Assembly: GCF_004791695.1 (NCBI RefSeq)
Contig: NZ_SRSO01000017.1
Span: forward strand, 44,656 to 108,655
Reading direction: 5' to 3'
DNA length: 64,000 bases
DNA from: Flavivirga rizhaonensis
GTDB lineage: Bacteria; Bacteroidota; Bacteroidia; Flavobacteriales; Flavobacteriaceae
This document shows positions 54,500-63,184 of the stretch, piece after piece. The notes under the pieces are model-generated. The model made no database searches. It worked only from the letters and a program-made list of their open reading frames with translations, and was not told where the DNA came from. Position numbers and translations under genes: made by a program. Positions within the stretch are counted from its first letter, which is position 1. Each line of letters opens with the position of its first letter.

Positions 54500-56848
54500 T
54501 TAAAAATGAATTCTTAAACTTACGTTAGGCGTGATGCCAAGAGATTCATTTTCAACAGTATTAATCTCATTGTTGTCATTCAAGGTATAATAGGTATTTA
54601 TAATGTTTTTTTTATTTAAAAGATTCCAAACAGATGCACCTATAGTGGCCCGAGTTGCATCAGAAATATTAAAGTTATAAGTAGCGGAACAATCTGTGCG
54701 TAAATAATCATCTAAATTATCACTATTAGGCTCTGTGTAAACAATAACTCGTTCATTTGAATCATGATTTGAATCTGGAAGCGTGATAGGTTTCCCAGAA
54801 TGCCAATTGAGCCCTATAGCTAACTTAAGGCCGTTTTGTGTATAAGCCCCAGCAAAAGAAAATGTATGCTTAATATCTACATTATTAGGGAATTTTTTAC
54901 CATCATTCAAAGATGGGAATATGTAATTATTATCACTATAAGAATAAGAAAACCAACAGCTTAAAATATCTCCAAACTGTTTGTTTAATAAGAAATCTAC
55001 TCCCTGAATTTCATAACTTCCTATACTGTTTATAAATTGATATTGGTTTTGAAACCCTTGACTTCTGGACGTTATACCATCTACTTTTTTTATATATGCT
55101 TCAGCACTTATTAATAATTTGTTTTTGTTATAGTGAACGCCTGCCGAGAGTTGTTTACTTTTTATTACAGGAACAGGATAGATGGTTTTATTATTAATAA
55201 CAATATTCTCTTCATTGTTGTTAGATAGTACCCATCTCCGATTTTCAATACCTAAAAAATCATTTTGTAAATCAATAATTTGAGAAGTTGTTTGGTGTTT
55301 GAATTCACCTAATACTTCAAATTTAAAATTATTTAAAAAGCGTTGATTAAATCTTAATCTGGGTTCTGCTAAAAATAACTTAAACTTATTTATATAGTTT
55401 AAACGACCACCTATTTTTAATTTGGTTTTGGCATTATTAGATAAAAGAGATGTTTCTGCGTAAATGGCATGACTTCTAATAACGTTTTTAATAAAGCTTC
55501 TAAAAGCAGGGTTGTTAACATCCTCTAAATTACTAATACCAACTTCAGAGAATTGATAGCCTCCGTTTATTTTCAGATAGCGATTATACTTATAGTTAAT
55601 GTCAAATCTTGAAGAACCATCATAGACTTCGTTTTCTTGAATGAGACGTTGATTGTTAAAAATGTCATAATTTGTAGCATCTAAATCATAATTAGAAACA
55701 TAAACTTGATATGTTGTAGAAAGTCTGTTGGTCCAATCTCTGGTATAAGTTAATCCAATTGCTGAGTTTTGTTGAGATAGTTTACTATTTAAGGCTTCAT
55801 CTCTATCATTAATTGTAGATTGTTCATCATAATTTAGTTTGTTATTCACGTTTAGAAAATGAAATCTAATTTTATCTTTTTTAGAGATATCATATAAAAA
55901 CTTTGCATTAATATCATAAAAATAAAATGTTTCATTTTGAGAAATAGAATTATTACTGGATTTACTAAAATCTGAATCTTCAAAAACACGTTTAAGGTAT
56001 TGATCGTATGTCGGAGTAATAACTAAATCGGTAACAGAACGTCGTGTTGATAATTGTAACTCTGTTTTTTTTGATAATGGAATTTTAGCATATGCATCCA
56101 CATTAATCAAATTAAAACCAATCCCTCCTTTAAACTCGTTATCAATATCATTGGGTAATTCTATATCTATAATACTAGAAATACCATCGCCGTATTTAGC
56201 ACTGGTCCCATTTTTGTACATGTTAACACGTTTAGTTGTATGTGGATTGAAGGCTGAAATAAGCCCGAAAAAGTGTCCGGATTGATACATTTTTATACCA
56301 TCCCATAACAATAAATTCTGATCGTGTGTACCACCTCTAACATTTATATTAGACACTTTTTCATCAGCACTTAAAACACCTGGAAGTGCCTGAATGGTTT
56401 GTAAAACATCAGGTTCTATTAAACCAGGAAGAATGCCAAAAGATTCTGGTTTTATAGTAATGGAACCGTCATTTAATTTAGTAATACCATTGGTAAGATA
56501 GTTAGTAACAACAATTTCTTTAAGTTTTTGTACTCTGTAGTTGTCTTTTTCTTTTTCTAAACGTTTAATAGCTATGAAACGACTATCTAATAATTCAAAA
56601 TCAAGTTTAATGTTCTCTTTTAGAAATTCTAAAAGATCAACTAATGTTAAGTCTTCACTTGGTAAGGAGGCTTCTTTATCCTTGATAGTTTCGTCTGCAT
56701 AAGAAAAACTGATGTTATGGCGTGCTTCAAGAATATTTAAAATAGCCGAAAGAGGTTGCTTTTCTTTTTGAGTATTTTGGGCTTTAAGGCTGGAAACATT
56801 CAAAAAAAATACTATAGAAAAAAAAGAAAGAAGTACTTTTCTACTCAC
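54500..56848 (-). CDS. STN-domain TonB-dependent outer membrane receptor
   Basis: The 782-residue protein has a signal peptide (ending LKAQ). An STN domain (residues about 30-95: LSAILNILEARHNISFSYADETI, LVDLLEFLKENIKLDFELLDSRFIAIK) is the segment that contacts FecR-type anti-sigma factors. The plug contains VRGGTHDQNLLLWDGIKMY and GTSAKYGDGISSIIDIELP. The C-terminal beta barrel ends in Phe (VSLRIHF). Together with the upstream fecR and sigma factor it forms a cell-surface signalling receptor, in which ligand binding would activate sigma. It overlaps the fecR reading frame by eight bases. The ligand is unknown. Confidence 0.93.
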   Translation of the reverse strand: MSRKVLLSFFSIVFFLNVSSLKAQNTQKEKQPLSAILNILEARHNISFSYADETIKDKEASLPSEDLTLVDLLEFLKENIKLDFELLDSRFIAIKRLEKEKDNYRVQKLKEIVVTNYLTNGITKLNDGSITIKPESFGILPGLIEPDVLQTIQALPGVLSADEKVSNINVRGGTHDQNLLLWDGIKMYQSGHFFGLISAFNPHTTKRVNMYKNGTSAKYGDGISSIIDIELPNDIDNEFKGGIGFNLINVDAYAKIPLSKKTELQLSTRRSVTDLVITPTYDQYLKRVFEDSDFSKSSNNSISQNETFYFYDINAKFLYDISKKDKIRFHFLNVNNKLNYDEQSTINDRDEALNSKLSQQNSAIGLTYTRDWTNRLSTTYQVYVSNYDLDATNYDIFNNQRLIQENEVYDGSSRFDINYKYNRYLKINGGYQFSEVGISNLEDVNNPAFRSFIKNVIRSHAIYAETSLLSNNAKTKLKIGGRLNYINKFKLFLAEPRLRFNQRFLNNFKFEVLGEFKHQTTSQIIDLQNDFLGIENRRWVLSNNNEENIVINNKTIYPVPVIKSKQLSAGVHYNKNKLLISAEAYIKKVDGITSRSQGFQNQYQFINSIGSYEIQGVDFLLNKQFGDILSCWFSYSYSDNNYIFPSLNDGKKFPNNVDIKHTFSFAGAYTQNGLKLAIGLNWHSGKPITLPDSNHDSNERVIVYTEPNSDNLDDYLRTDCSATYNFNISDATRATIGASVWNLLNKKNIINTYYTLNDNNEINTVENESLGITPNVSLRIHF

Positions 56849-57737
56849 GTTTTAATATTATAGTATTGTTTGTTTTACTATAAGTTACACGTAAAGGTAA
56901 GGTAATTGCTTTTATGGCCACATCCATGTTGTCATGGGCAAAACTACCTGTAAACAACTGATCCGAATCAATATTTACTAAGGTAATTCTAACACCATAT
57001 TGTCTTTCAAATTCGGCAATAACTGTTTTGTAAGGTGAGCTTTTAAAAGTACTTTCATTACTTAACCACGAAGGTTGTGAGCGGTTTTCTTTTTCTTTAG
57101 CAATTATTTTCCCATCGATAATTAAAAAACTGTCGCCAGGATTTAACTTCGTTTCTTGAGAATTGTAATGAACGCCAACTAAACCTTCGTAGCAAATAAC
57201 CTCAAAATAATTGTCCCATTGTTTTACATTAAATTGAGTTCCGTAAACAGTAACAAGCCCTGTTTTTGTTTTTACTTTAAATGATGATCCTTTAGCCACT
57301 TTAAAAAAGGCTTCACCATCAAGTTCTACTTCTCTATTGTGTTTCCAATCTTTTTTGTTGAATGTTAATATCGATTTTGCATTTAACGAAACATTAGAAG
57401 CATCTGGTAGTTTTATGGTTGTTTTTTGTGCAAACTCAGTAGTAATTGTAGTATCTAAAGTAGTTGTATAATAGTATAAACTAAAGCAAACAGCAAGTAT
57501 AGCAGCAACACGCATAAATGGTTTAAACCATTGTGTTGATTGCTTTTTATTACTTTTAATAGTATTTAAAACAGTATCTAATTCTTCAGAAGTGTTATAA
57601 TCATCTACTTTAAAAGCTTGTAAGCCTTGGTTTAACTTTACTAAATCATCATAATCTTCAAGCGCTTTAAACACTTCAAGTTCCTGATCATTCAGATCGT
57701 TATCCAACCATTTCGATATTAAAATGTCTCTGTCCAT
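56841..57737 (-). CDS. FecR-family anti-sigma factor
   Basis: This 298-residue membrane protein has an N-terminal cytosolic anti-sigma region (MDRDILISKWLDNDLNDQELEVFKALEDYDDLV). A transmembrane helix lies near residues 70-90 (FMRVAAILAVCFSLYYY). The periplasmic FecR domain includes KTTIKLPDASNVSLNAKSIL and FEVICYEGLVGVHYNSQETKLNPGDS. A C-terminal DUF4974-like region (SPYKTVIAEFERQYGVRITL) completes it. It would hold the ECF sigma factor until the STN receptor signals. A bipartite candidate ECF promoter lies 17-51 bases upstream (57754-57788). Confidence 0.95.
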   Translation of the reverse strand: MDRDILISKWLDNDLNDQELEVFKALEDYDDLVKLNQGLQAFKVDDYNTSEELDTVLNTIKSNKKQSTQWFKPFMRVAAILAVCFSLYYYTTTLDTTITTEFAQKTTIKLPDASNVSLNAKSILTFNKKDWKHNREVELDGEAFFKVAKGSSFKVKTKTGLVTVYGTQFNVKQWDNYFEVICYEGLVGVHYNSQETKLNPGDSFLIIDGKIIAKEKENRSQPSWLSNESTFKSSPYKTVIAEFERQYGVRITLVNIDSDQLFTGSFAHDNMDVAIKAITLPLRVTYSKTNNTIILKRE

Positions 57738-57753
57738 GATTCCTTAATTCAAC

Positions 57754-57788
57754 TATATAACAGTTAACTTTTATTTTTTCCTACCCTT
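57754..57788 (-). promoter_or_regulatory. Candidate ECF-sigma promoter of fecR
   Basis: Read on the minus strand, AAGGGTAGGAA (57788 to 57778) is followed, with 14 bases between GGAA and CTGTT, by CTGTTATATA (57763 to 57754). GGAA and GTT at about 15-16 bases is the standard ECF layout. The same motif pair occurs upstream of the divergent lipoprotein gene. Confidence 0.65.
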
Positions 57789-57819
57789 AATTTAATTTTT
57801 TTTTCAAAAAAGCTTAAAT

Positions 57820-57865
57820 TTCAGTGTTCAGTGTTCAGTGTTCAGTGTTCAGTGTTCAGTGTTCA
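57820..57865. repeat. TTCAGTG heptanucleotide tandem repeat
   Basis: Six perfect copies of TTCAGTG (57820-57861) plus a TTCA remnant (57862-57865). The array is intergenic, between the sigma-factor stop and the fecR start, 32 bases upstream of the fecR ECF-promoter motif in transcription direction. Confidence 0.95.
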
Positions 57866-57935
57866 ACCAGTTTTGCATCTTTATGAGTAACTAAAGGATA
57901 TAAAAATTAAAAACCAAATTCCAAAAGTTTATTTT

Positions 57936-57977
57936 CTAACAACTAACAACTAACAACTAACAACTAACAACTAACAA
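57936..57977. repeat. CTAACAA heptanucleotide tandem repeat
   Basis: Six perfect copies of CTAACAA lie just after the sigma-factor stop codon (57980 on the minus strand). The unit is a rotation of the TAACAAC copies at 40081-40094. Confidence 0.95.
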
Positions 57978-57979
57978 CA

Positions 57980-58495
57980 TCACAACTCCTTAATATCCTT
58001 TCGTAATTTTTCTAAAGCACCATAAATACGTTTTTCTACAGCTTTAGTAGAAATGCCTAGAAGTTCAGCAATTTCTTTAAAACGTTTTCCTTCAACGCGA
58101 TTCATCATAAAAGCAACACGCTGTGCTTCCGTTAAATTAGCCAGTGCTTTTTGTAATTTATCATGATACTCATTCTCTTGCATTAAAAATTCAGGATTTT
58201 CATTAGTATACATTTTAGGTTTGGTTTGCTGATGTTTTAGAACAACCTTTTGGTGTGCCGTTTCATTCAACATTAAATTATTAGCCGTAGTAAAAACAAA
58301 ACTCTTTGCTTTATCTGGAGAAACCTTAGCGCAGTTTTCCCAAAGCTTAACAAAAGCCTCCTGTACTTTATCTTTAGGGTTTAGTAATTCACCAAACTTA
58401 TAGTATAAAAAATTGTGTAAATCTTTAGAGTGTTTATTAAATATGGAAGAAAACATACGCTCTTCACAAATGTTTTCATGTAACTGTTTATCCAT
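57980..58495 (-). CDS. ECF-type RNA polymerase sigma factor (FecI-like)
   Basis: The 171-residue protein has region 2 (FNKHSKDLHNFLYYKFGELLNPKDKVQEAFVKLWEN) and region 4 (LANLTEAQRVAFMMNRVEGKRFKEIAELLGISTKAVEKRIYGALEKLRK). The two are separated by a short linker, so regions 1 and 3 are lacking, as is typical for group IV sigma factors. Directly downstream are two heptanucleotide arrays, then fecR and its receptor. The divergent gene on the other side is a candidate target. The sigma gene itself has no clear copy of the bipartite promoter on its own strand. Confidence 0.95.
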   Translation of the reverse strand: MDKQLHENICEERMFSSIFNKHSKDLHNFLYYKFGELLNPKDKVQEAFVKLWENCAKVSPDKAKSFVFTTANNLMLNETAHQKVVLKHQQTKPKMYTNENPEFLMQENEYHDKLQKALANLTEAQRVAFMMNRVEGKRFKEIAELLGISTKAVEKRIYGALEKLRKDIKEL

Positions 58496-58541
58496 GTATT
58501 ATTGGAGATTGATCACGCTAAATTAAAAAAAAACAAAACTA

Positions 58542-58576
58542 AAGGGTAGGAATTTTTAAAGTTATCCTGTTTTATA
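58542..58576 (+). promoter_or_regulatory. Candidate ECF-sigma promoter of the repeat lipoprotein gene
   Basis: AAGGGTAGGAA (58542-58552) is followed, 14 bases after GGAA, by CTGTTTTATA (58567-58576). Position-for-position it matches the fecR motif, with one differing base in the -10 part. Confidence 0.65.
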
Positions 58577-58612
58577 AATAAAAAAGCTATGTTTAACCCA
58601 AAATTAAATGTT

Positions 58613-60400
58613 ATGAAATCAAAAATGAGAACATTATTATTAATGCCTTTTTTTGCCCTTTTATTATTTACTTCTTGTCAAGAAGAAAAAGTTGATATTA
58701 CGCCACCAGCAGAAAGTGAGGCTCTTGTTGCAAATTCAGAACTAACAAGTTTTATTAGTGCCACGTCTGCCAAAGACGGATCTGCAGATAATATTATTGA
58801 TAAAGCAAGTTGTTTATCTGTCGAATTACCAGTAACAGTTGTTGTTAATGGTCTTGAAATTATTGTAGACTCTACTGAAGACTATAAGGTCATCGAAGCT
58901 ATTTTTAATAAATTTGAAGATGACGATGATAAACTAGAGATTGTTTTTCCTATAACTATTGTTTTAGCAGATCATACGGAGATTGTTCTTAATAATCGTA
59001 CCGATTTAGAAAATTTAATAAAGGAATGTAAAGGTGAAAATGAAGCAGACGATGATATCGAATGTATCGATTTTCAGTATCCAATATCTTTTTCAGTTTA
59101 CGATACAGAATTTCAGGTTATAGATGTTATTACTGTTGAAAATGACAGACAATTACACCGTTTTGTTAAACGTGTTGCCAATGCTGAAGTTTTAGCAAGT
59201 CTTAATTTTCCGGTAACTATGATTTATGCTGATGGTTCTACTACAGTTGTAAATAACAATGAAGAATTAGAAAGTACTATAAACGAGGCAAAAGATGATT
59301 GTGATGAAGATGATGATAATGATTATGGTGATGACGATTTTACTAAAGAGCGTTTAGATGAGTATTTAAAAATTTGCCCTTGGGTTGTTCATGAATTTAA
59401 AAGAGACAATCAAGATAATACTCCTGAGTACAAAGAATATGCTTTAAACTTTAAAGAAGATGGTGTTGTTGTAATGCGTGCAAGAGGTGGTGATATTTTA
59501 ACAGGTACCTGGAATACGCGTGTAACTGATAGAGGAGCGCTTTTAAAGTTAGAATTTGATACGCTGGCTGACTTTACTTTAGAGTGGGTTGTATATGATA
59601 TTGAATATGGTAAAATCAAACTTTACGAAGTTGGAGGTAACAGAATCATTATGAAGAAAAATTGTGATGTTGTTATAGATCATACAAAAGAAAGAGTTGA
59701 AAACTATTTACAAGAGTGTTTATGGAGAGTAGCACGCTTAAGTGTAGATGGTGCAGATAATGAAAAAGATTATATAGGTACACCTTTAAAATTCTTTGCA
59801 AACAATGTTGTTAAAATTAGAGTAAATGGTGAGTTAGTTGAAGGTACTTATGAAGTATTAGTTAGAAATAATGGTTTAGGCTTAAGCATTAATCTTGAAG
59901 GAAGACCAAACTTAAAATTAGAATGGTTAATTACGTTCCTTGAACCAGGTTTAATAAAACTGGAGTCATTAAATAACAGAGAAAATAAAATGGTGTTGAA
60001 AAGACATTGTCCAGAAGGTGATGAAGATATAAACTATATCAATGATGTTCTTACTTCCCCTTGGGGGGGAATTTGGGATGGAGGTTGGACTGTAGCCTCT
60101 TATCTTGATGGAGATGTAGAAAAAAAGGAGAGTTTTGAGTTATATGTAATTACTTTTTCAGAAGAAGGGAAAATAAATGTTTACAAGGAAAATAATAATG
60201 ATGTAAAGTTTGATGGTTCTTGGTTAGCTTACAGAAATGATGATTTATTCCTTGGTATGCATTTTGGAATTGAAGCACCGTTTAATGATCTTAACCATAG
60301 ATGGGTAATAAAATCCATTACATCAAATAGAATTGAGTTAAAAGATTACAATGCCAATGGTGGCATAGAAAGAATATTAGTTCTTGAACACGTACAATAA
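58613..60400 (+). CDS. Large acidic lipoprotein built of beta repeats
   Basis: I prefer the ATG at 58613 (595 residues); an earlier ATG at 58589 would leave almost no leader after the candidate promoter. A lipoprotein signal ends LLFTSC. The N-terminal half repeats a roughly 45-residue beta unit four times (LPVTVVVNGLEIIVDS, FPITIVLADHTEIVLN, YPISFSVYDTEFQVID, FPVTMIYADGSTTVVN). An acidic DDCDEDDDNDYGDDD linker leads to three lipocalin-like units of about 105 residues (CPWVVHEF, CLWRVARL, SPWGGIWDGGW). The divergent position and shared promoter motif make it a likely target of the neighbouring ECF sigma factor, perhaps the surface protein that the pathway controls. No enzymatic motif is seen. 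Confidence 0.8.
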   Translation: MKSKMRTLLLMPFFALLLFTSCQEEKVDITPPAESEALVANSELTSFISATSAKDGSADNIIDKASCLSVELPVTVVVNGLEIIVDSTEDYKVIEAIFNKFEDDDDKLEIVFPITIVLADHTEIVLNNRTDLENLIKECKGENEADDDIECIDFQYPISFSVYDTEFQVIDVITVENDRQLHRFVKRVANAEVLASLNFPVTMIYADGSTTVVNNNEELESTINEAKDDCDEDDDNDYGDDDFTKERLDEYLKICPWVVHEFKRDNQDNTPEYKEYALNFKEDGVVVMRARGGDILTGTWNTRVTDRGALLKLEFDTLADFTLEWVVYDIEYGKIKLYEVGGNRIIMKKNCDVVIDHTKERVENYLQECLWRVARLSVDGADNEKDYIGTPLKFFANNVVKIRVNGELVEGTYEVLVRNNGLGLSINLEGRPNLKLEWLITFLEPGLIKLESLNNRENKMVLKRHCPEGDEDINYINDVLTSPWGGIWDGGWTVASYLDGDVEKKESFELYVITFSEEGKINVYKENNNDVKFDGSWLAYRNDDLFLGMHFGIEAPFNDLNHRWVIKSITSNRIELKDYNANGGIERILVLEHVQ

Positions 60401-60490
60401 AATAAGTAATCTTACTGTTTTTGATTAAAAAAGGAAACACTTATCTTTCGGTTTGTTAGGTTAATTAGAGTTAAGTCTCCTTTTATATAG

Positions 60491-60523
60491 GCTGTCAAAT
60501 TATATAATTTGACAGCTTTTTTT
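60491..60523 (+). terminator. Intrinsic terminator of the repeat lipoprotein gene
   Basis: A 26-base perfect palindrome (60491-60516, arms GCTGTCAAATTAT and ATAATTTGACAGC) is followed by a T-run. It is placed 90 bases after the stop. Confidence 0.88.
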
Positions 60524-60571
60524 ATTCCATTTTTTTATAATGAGCCTCTTTATTAATACGCTTCAAATCAT

Positions 60572-60579
60572 TAACTTTG
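60572..60579 (+). promoter_or_regulatory. Candidate -7 element of ffh
   Basis: TAACTTTG matches the consensus and lies 25 bases upstream of the ffh start. No clear TTTG is found at the right distance upstream. Confidence 0.5.
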
Positions 60580-60603
60580 CATTCTTAAAATTAAAAGTAA
60601 ATT

Positions 60604-61932
60604 ATGTTTAATAATTTAAGCGATAAATTAGATAAAGCCTTACACGTTTTAAAAGGGCATGGAAGTATCACAGAAGTTAATGTAGCCGAAACTTTAAAAG
60701 AGGTTCGTCGTGCTTTGCTTGATGCCGATGTTAATTTTAAAATAGCCAAAGAATTCACCAAAAGAGTCAAAGAAAAAGCACTTGGTCAAAATGTTTTAAC
60801 AACATTACAGCCAGGTCAGTTAATGGTTAAAATCGTAAAAGATGAGTTAACTGAGCTTATGGGAGGAGATGCAGAAGGTCTGAATCTTTCTGGTACTCCA
60901 AGTGTTATTTTAATGTCTGGATTACAAGGTTCTGGTAAAACTACTTTTTCTGGTAAACTCGCTAATTATCTTAAAAATAAGAAAACTAAAAATCCATTAT
61001 TAGTAGCTTGTGATGTATATCGTCCAGCTGCAATTGACCAATTACATGTTGTTGGAGATCAAATAGGCGTAGAGGTTTTTAGTGATAGAGGAAATAATGA
61101 TCCCGTAGCTATTTCTAAAGCAGGTATTGCTCATGCTAAAGCTAACGGACATAATGTAGTGATTATTGATACCGCAGGTCGTCTAGCTGTTGATGAGGTC
61201 ATGATGACCGAAATATCAAACATTCATAAGGCTATACAACCACAAGAAACATTGTTTGTTGTAGATTCTATGACAGGTCAGGATGCTGTTAATACAGCAA
61301 AAACCTTTAATGATGTACTGAATTTTGATGGTGTTATACTAACAAAACTAGATGGTGATACACGTGGTGGGGCAGCAATTTCTATAAAATCTGTAGTAAA
61401 TAAACCAATCAAGTTTATTGGTACAGGTGAAAAAATGGAAGCGATTGATGTATTCTATCCATCTCGTATGGCAGATCGTATTCTTGGAATGGGAGATGTT
61501 GTTTCTTTAGTTGAAAGAGCTCAAGAACAATTTGACGAAGAAGAAGCACGTAAACTTCAAAAGAAAATAGCCAAAAATCAGTTTGGTTTTGATGATTTCT
61601 TAAAGCAAATTCAGCAGATTAAGAAAATGGGGAACATGAAAGATCTTATGGGGATGATTCCTGGTGCTGGAAAAATGATGAAAGATATTGATATAGATGA
61701 TGATGCCTTTAAAGGTATTGAAGCTATTATTCATTCTATGACACCTAAAGAAAGAAGCAATCCATCTATTATAAATTCAAGTAGAAAAATACGTATCGGT
61801 AAAGGCTCAGGGACTTCTGTTCAGGAAGTCAACCAATTGTTAAAGCAATTTAACCAAATGAGTAAGATGATGAAGATGATGCAAGGTGGCGGAGGCAAAA
61901 AAATGATGCAAATGATGAAAGGGATGCGTTAG
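60604..61932 (+). CDS. ffh: Signal recognition particle protein Ffh
   Basis: The 442-residue SRP GTPase recognises signal sequences and, with FtsY, targets ribosomes to SecYEG. The N domain precedes a P-loop (GLQGSGKTT, residues about 106-114). Other GTPase motifs are DVYRPAAIDQL, DTAGRLAVD and TKLDGDTRGGAA. The C-terminal M domain is Met-rich (MSKMMKMMQGGGGKKMMQMMKGMR) and binds signal peptides and SRP RNA; the RNA gene is not recognised in this window. A nine-copy heptamer array begins five bases after the stop. Confidence 0.97.
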   Translation: MFNNLSDKLDKALHVLKGHGSITEVNVAETLKEVRRALLDADVNFKIAKEFTKRVKEKALGQNVLTTLQPGQLMVKIVKDELTELMGGDAEGLNLSGTPSVILMSGLQGSGKTTFSGKLANYLKNKKTKNPLLVACDVYRPAAIDQLHVVGDQIGVEVFSDRGNNDPVAISKAGIAHAKANGHNVVIIDTAGRLAVDEVMMTEISNIHKAIQPQETLFVVDSMTGQDAVNTAKTFNDVLNFDGVILTKLDGDTRGGAAISIKSVVNKPIKFIGTGEKMEAIDVFYPSRMADRILGMGDVVSLVERAQEQFDEEEARKLQKKIAKNQFGFDDFLKQIQQIKKMGNMKDLMGMIPGAGKMMKDIDIDDDAFKGIEAIIHSMTPKERSNPSIINSSRKIRIGKGSGTSVQEVNQLLKQFNQMSKMMKMMQGGGGKKMMQMMKGMR

Positions 61933-61936
61933 TTTT

Positions 61937-61999
61937 GTTAGAAGTTAGAAGTTAGAAGTTAGAAGTTAGAAGTTAGAAGTTAGAAGTTAGAAGTTAGAA
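61937..61999. repeat. GTTAGAA heptanucleotide tandem repeat
   Basis: Nine perfect copies of GTTAGAA occupy 61937-61999 with no mismatch. The array fills the spacer between ffh and folD and ends 34 bases before the folD ATG, so it would lie in the folD leader or an ffh-folD mRNA. Confidence 0.97.
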
Positions 62000-62033
62000 A
62001 GTGGATTTTTCACCAAATACCAAACAGAAAATA

Positions 62034-62912
62034 ATGACAATCTTAGACGGAAAAAAAGTTAGCAATGATATTAAAAATGAAATTGCAGTCGAAGTTCAAA
62101 AAATAAAAGATAAAGGAGAGAAAGTACCTCATTTGGCAGCAATCATTGTAGGCAACGATGGCGCAAGTTTAACCTATGTTGGAAGTAAAGTAAAAGCGTG
62201 TGAACGTGTTGGTTTTGAGTCTACTTTGGTACAAATGTCTAATACCACAAGTGAAGTTGAATTATTAGATAAAATTAAAGAACTTAATGAAAACCCAGAG
62301 ATAGATGGTTTTATAGTTCAGTTACCATTACCACCGCAAATTAATGAGCAAAAAGTATTATTAGCTGTTGATCCTGATAAAGATGTAGATGGTTTTCACC
62401 CTACAAATTTTGGTAAAATGGCTTTAGATATGTCTACCTTTATTCCAGCAACCCCATTTGGTATTTTAGAATTACTAGATCGTTATGGTGTAGAGACAAA
62501 AGGAAAACATACGGTTGTTATTGGTCGTTCTCATATTGTGGGTAGACCTATGAGTATTTTAATGGGACGCAAAGGATTCCCAGGAAACTCAACAGTAACC
62601 TTAACACATAGTCATACTAAAAACATCACTCAAATTACATCGCAGGCAGATATTATTATTTCAGCACTAGGAGTTCCTAATTTCTTAAAGGCAGAAATGG
62701 TTAAAGATGATGCTGTTATTATAGATGTAGGGATTACAAGAGTTACAGATGAAACCAGACCTAGGGGGTATAGAATAGTCGGTGATGTAGATTTTGCAAA
62801 TGTTAGTAAAAAAGCAAGTTATATTACACCTGTTCCTGGTGGTGTTGGACCTATGACAATTGCTATGTTACTTAAAAATACATTACTAGCAAGAGAAAGA
62901 CATAACATATAA
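62034..62912 (+). CDS. folD: Bifunctional methylenetetrahydrofolate dehydrogenase/cyclohydrolase
   Basis: I use ATG 62034 (292 residues, MTILDGKKVSNDIKNEI). The GTG at 62001 would begin right after the heptamer array. The enzyme interconverts 5,10-methylene- and 10-formyl-tetrahydrofolate using NADP. The catalytic Lys region YVGSKVKACERVGF, DGFIVQLPLPPQIN, PDKDVDGFHPTNFG, the nucleotide-binding GRSHIVGRPMSILM and the end VPGGVGPMTIAMLL are all present. It ends at a good terminator (62938-62974). Confidence 0.96.
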   Translation: MTILDGKKVSNDIKNEIAVEVQKIKDKGEKVPHLAAIIVGNDGASLTYVGSKVKACERVGFESTLVQMSNTTSEVELLDKIKELNENPEIDGFIVQLPLPPQINEQKVLLAVDPDKDVDGFHPTNFGKMALDMSTFIPATPFGILELLDRYGVETKGKHTVVIGRSHIVGRPMSILMGRKGFPGNSTVTLTHSHTKNITQITSQADIIISALGVPNFLKAEMVKDDAVIIDVGITRVTDETRPRGYRIVGDVDFANVSKKASYITPVPGGVGPMTIAMLLKNTLLARERHNI

Positions 62913-62937
62913 AAGGTAGCATAATTAGCTTATATAA

Positions 62938-62974
62938 ATGCGTTATAAATTTTTAATTTGTAACGCATTTTTTT
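62938..62974 (+). terminator. Intrinsic terminator of folD
   Basis: ATGCGTTA (62938-62945) pairs with TAACGCAT (62961-62968), the AT-rich inside extends the stem, and seven T residues follow. The hairpin begins 25 bases after the stop. Confidence 0.85.
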
Positions 62975-63184
62975 ATTGCATAGAAATGATAAAATAATAC
63001 CATTTCTTGTTTGGAATTACAGTAAAATAAAATAATGATTTTTTGCTTTATACAAAATATAAAAATAAAGCATAGCCTAAGTTACGGTTTCTTTTTCTAT
63101 TGAAGTAGAAGGCGAAAAAGGGTGTTTTATTACGGTTATTTCAAATGAGAATTGGTATAAGTATAAAAATGATACAGATTAGTA

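Noticed and set aside
57820..57977. Possible CRISPR array
   Set aside because: The repeats are seven bases long without spacers, and no cas gene is present.
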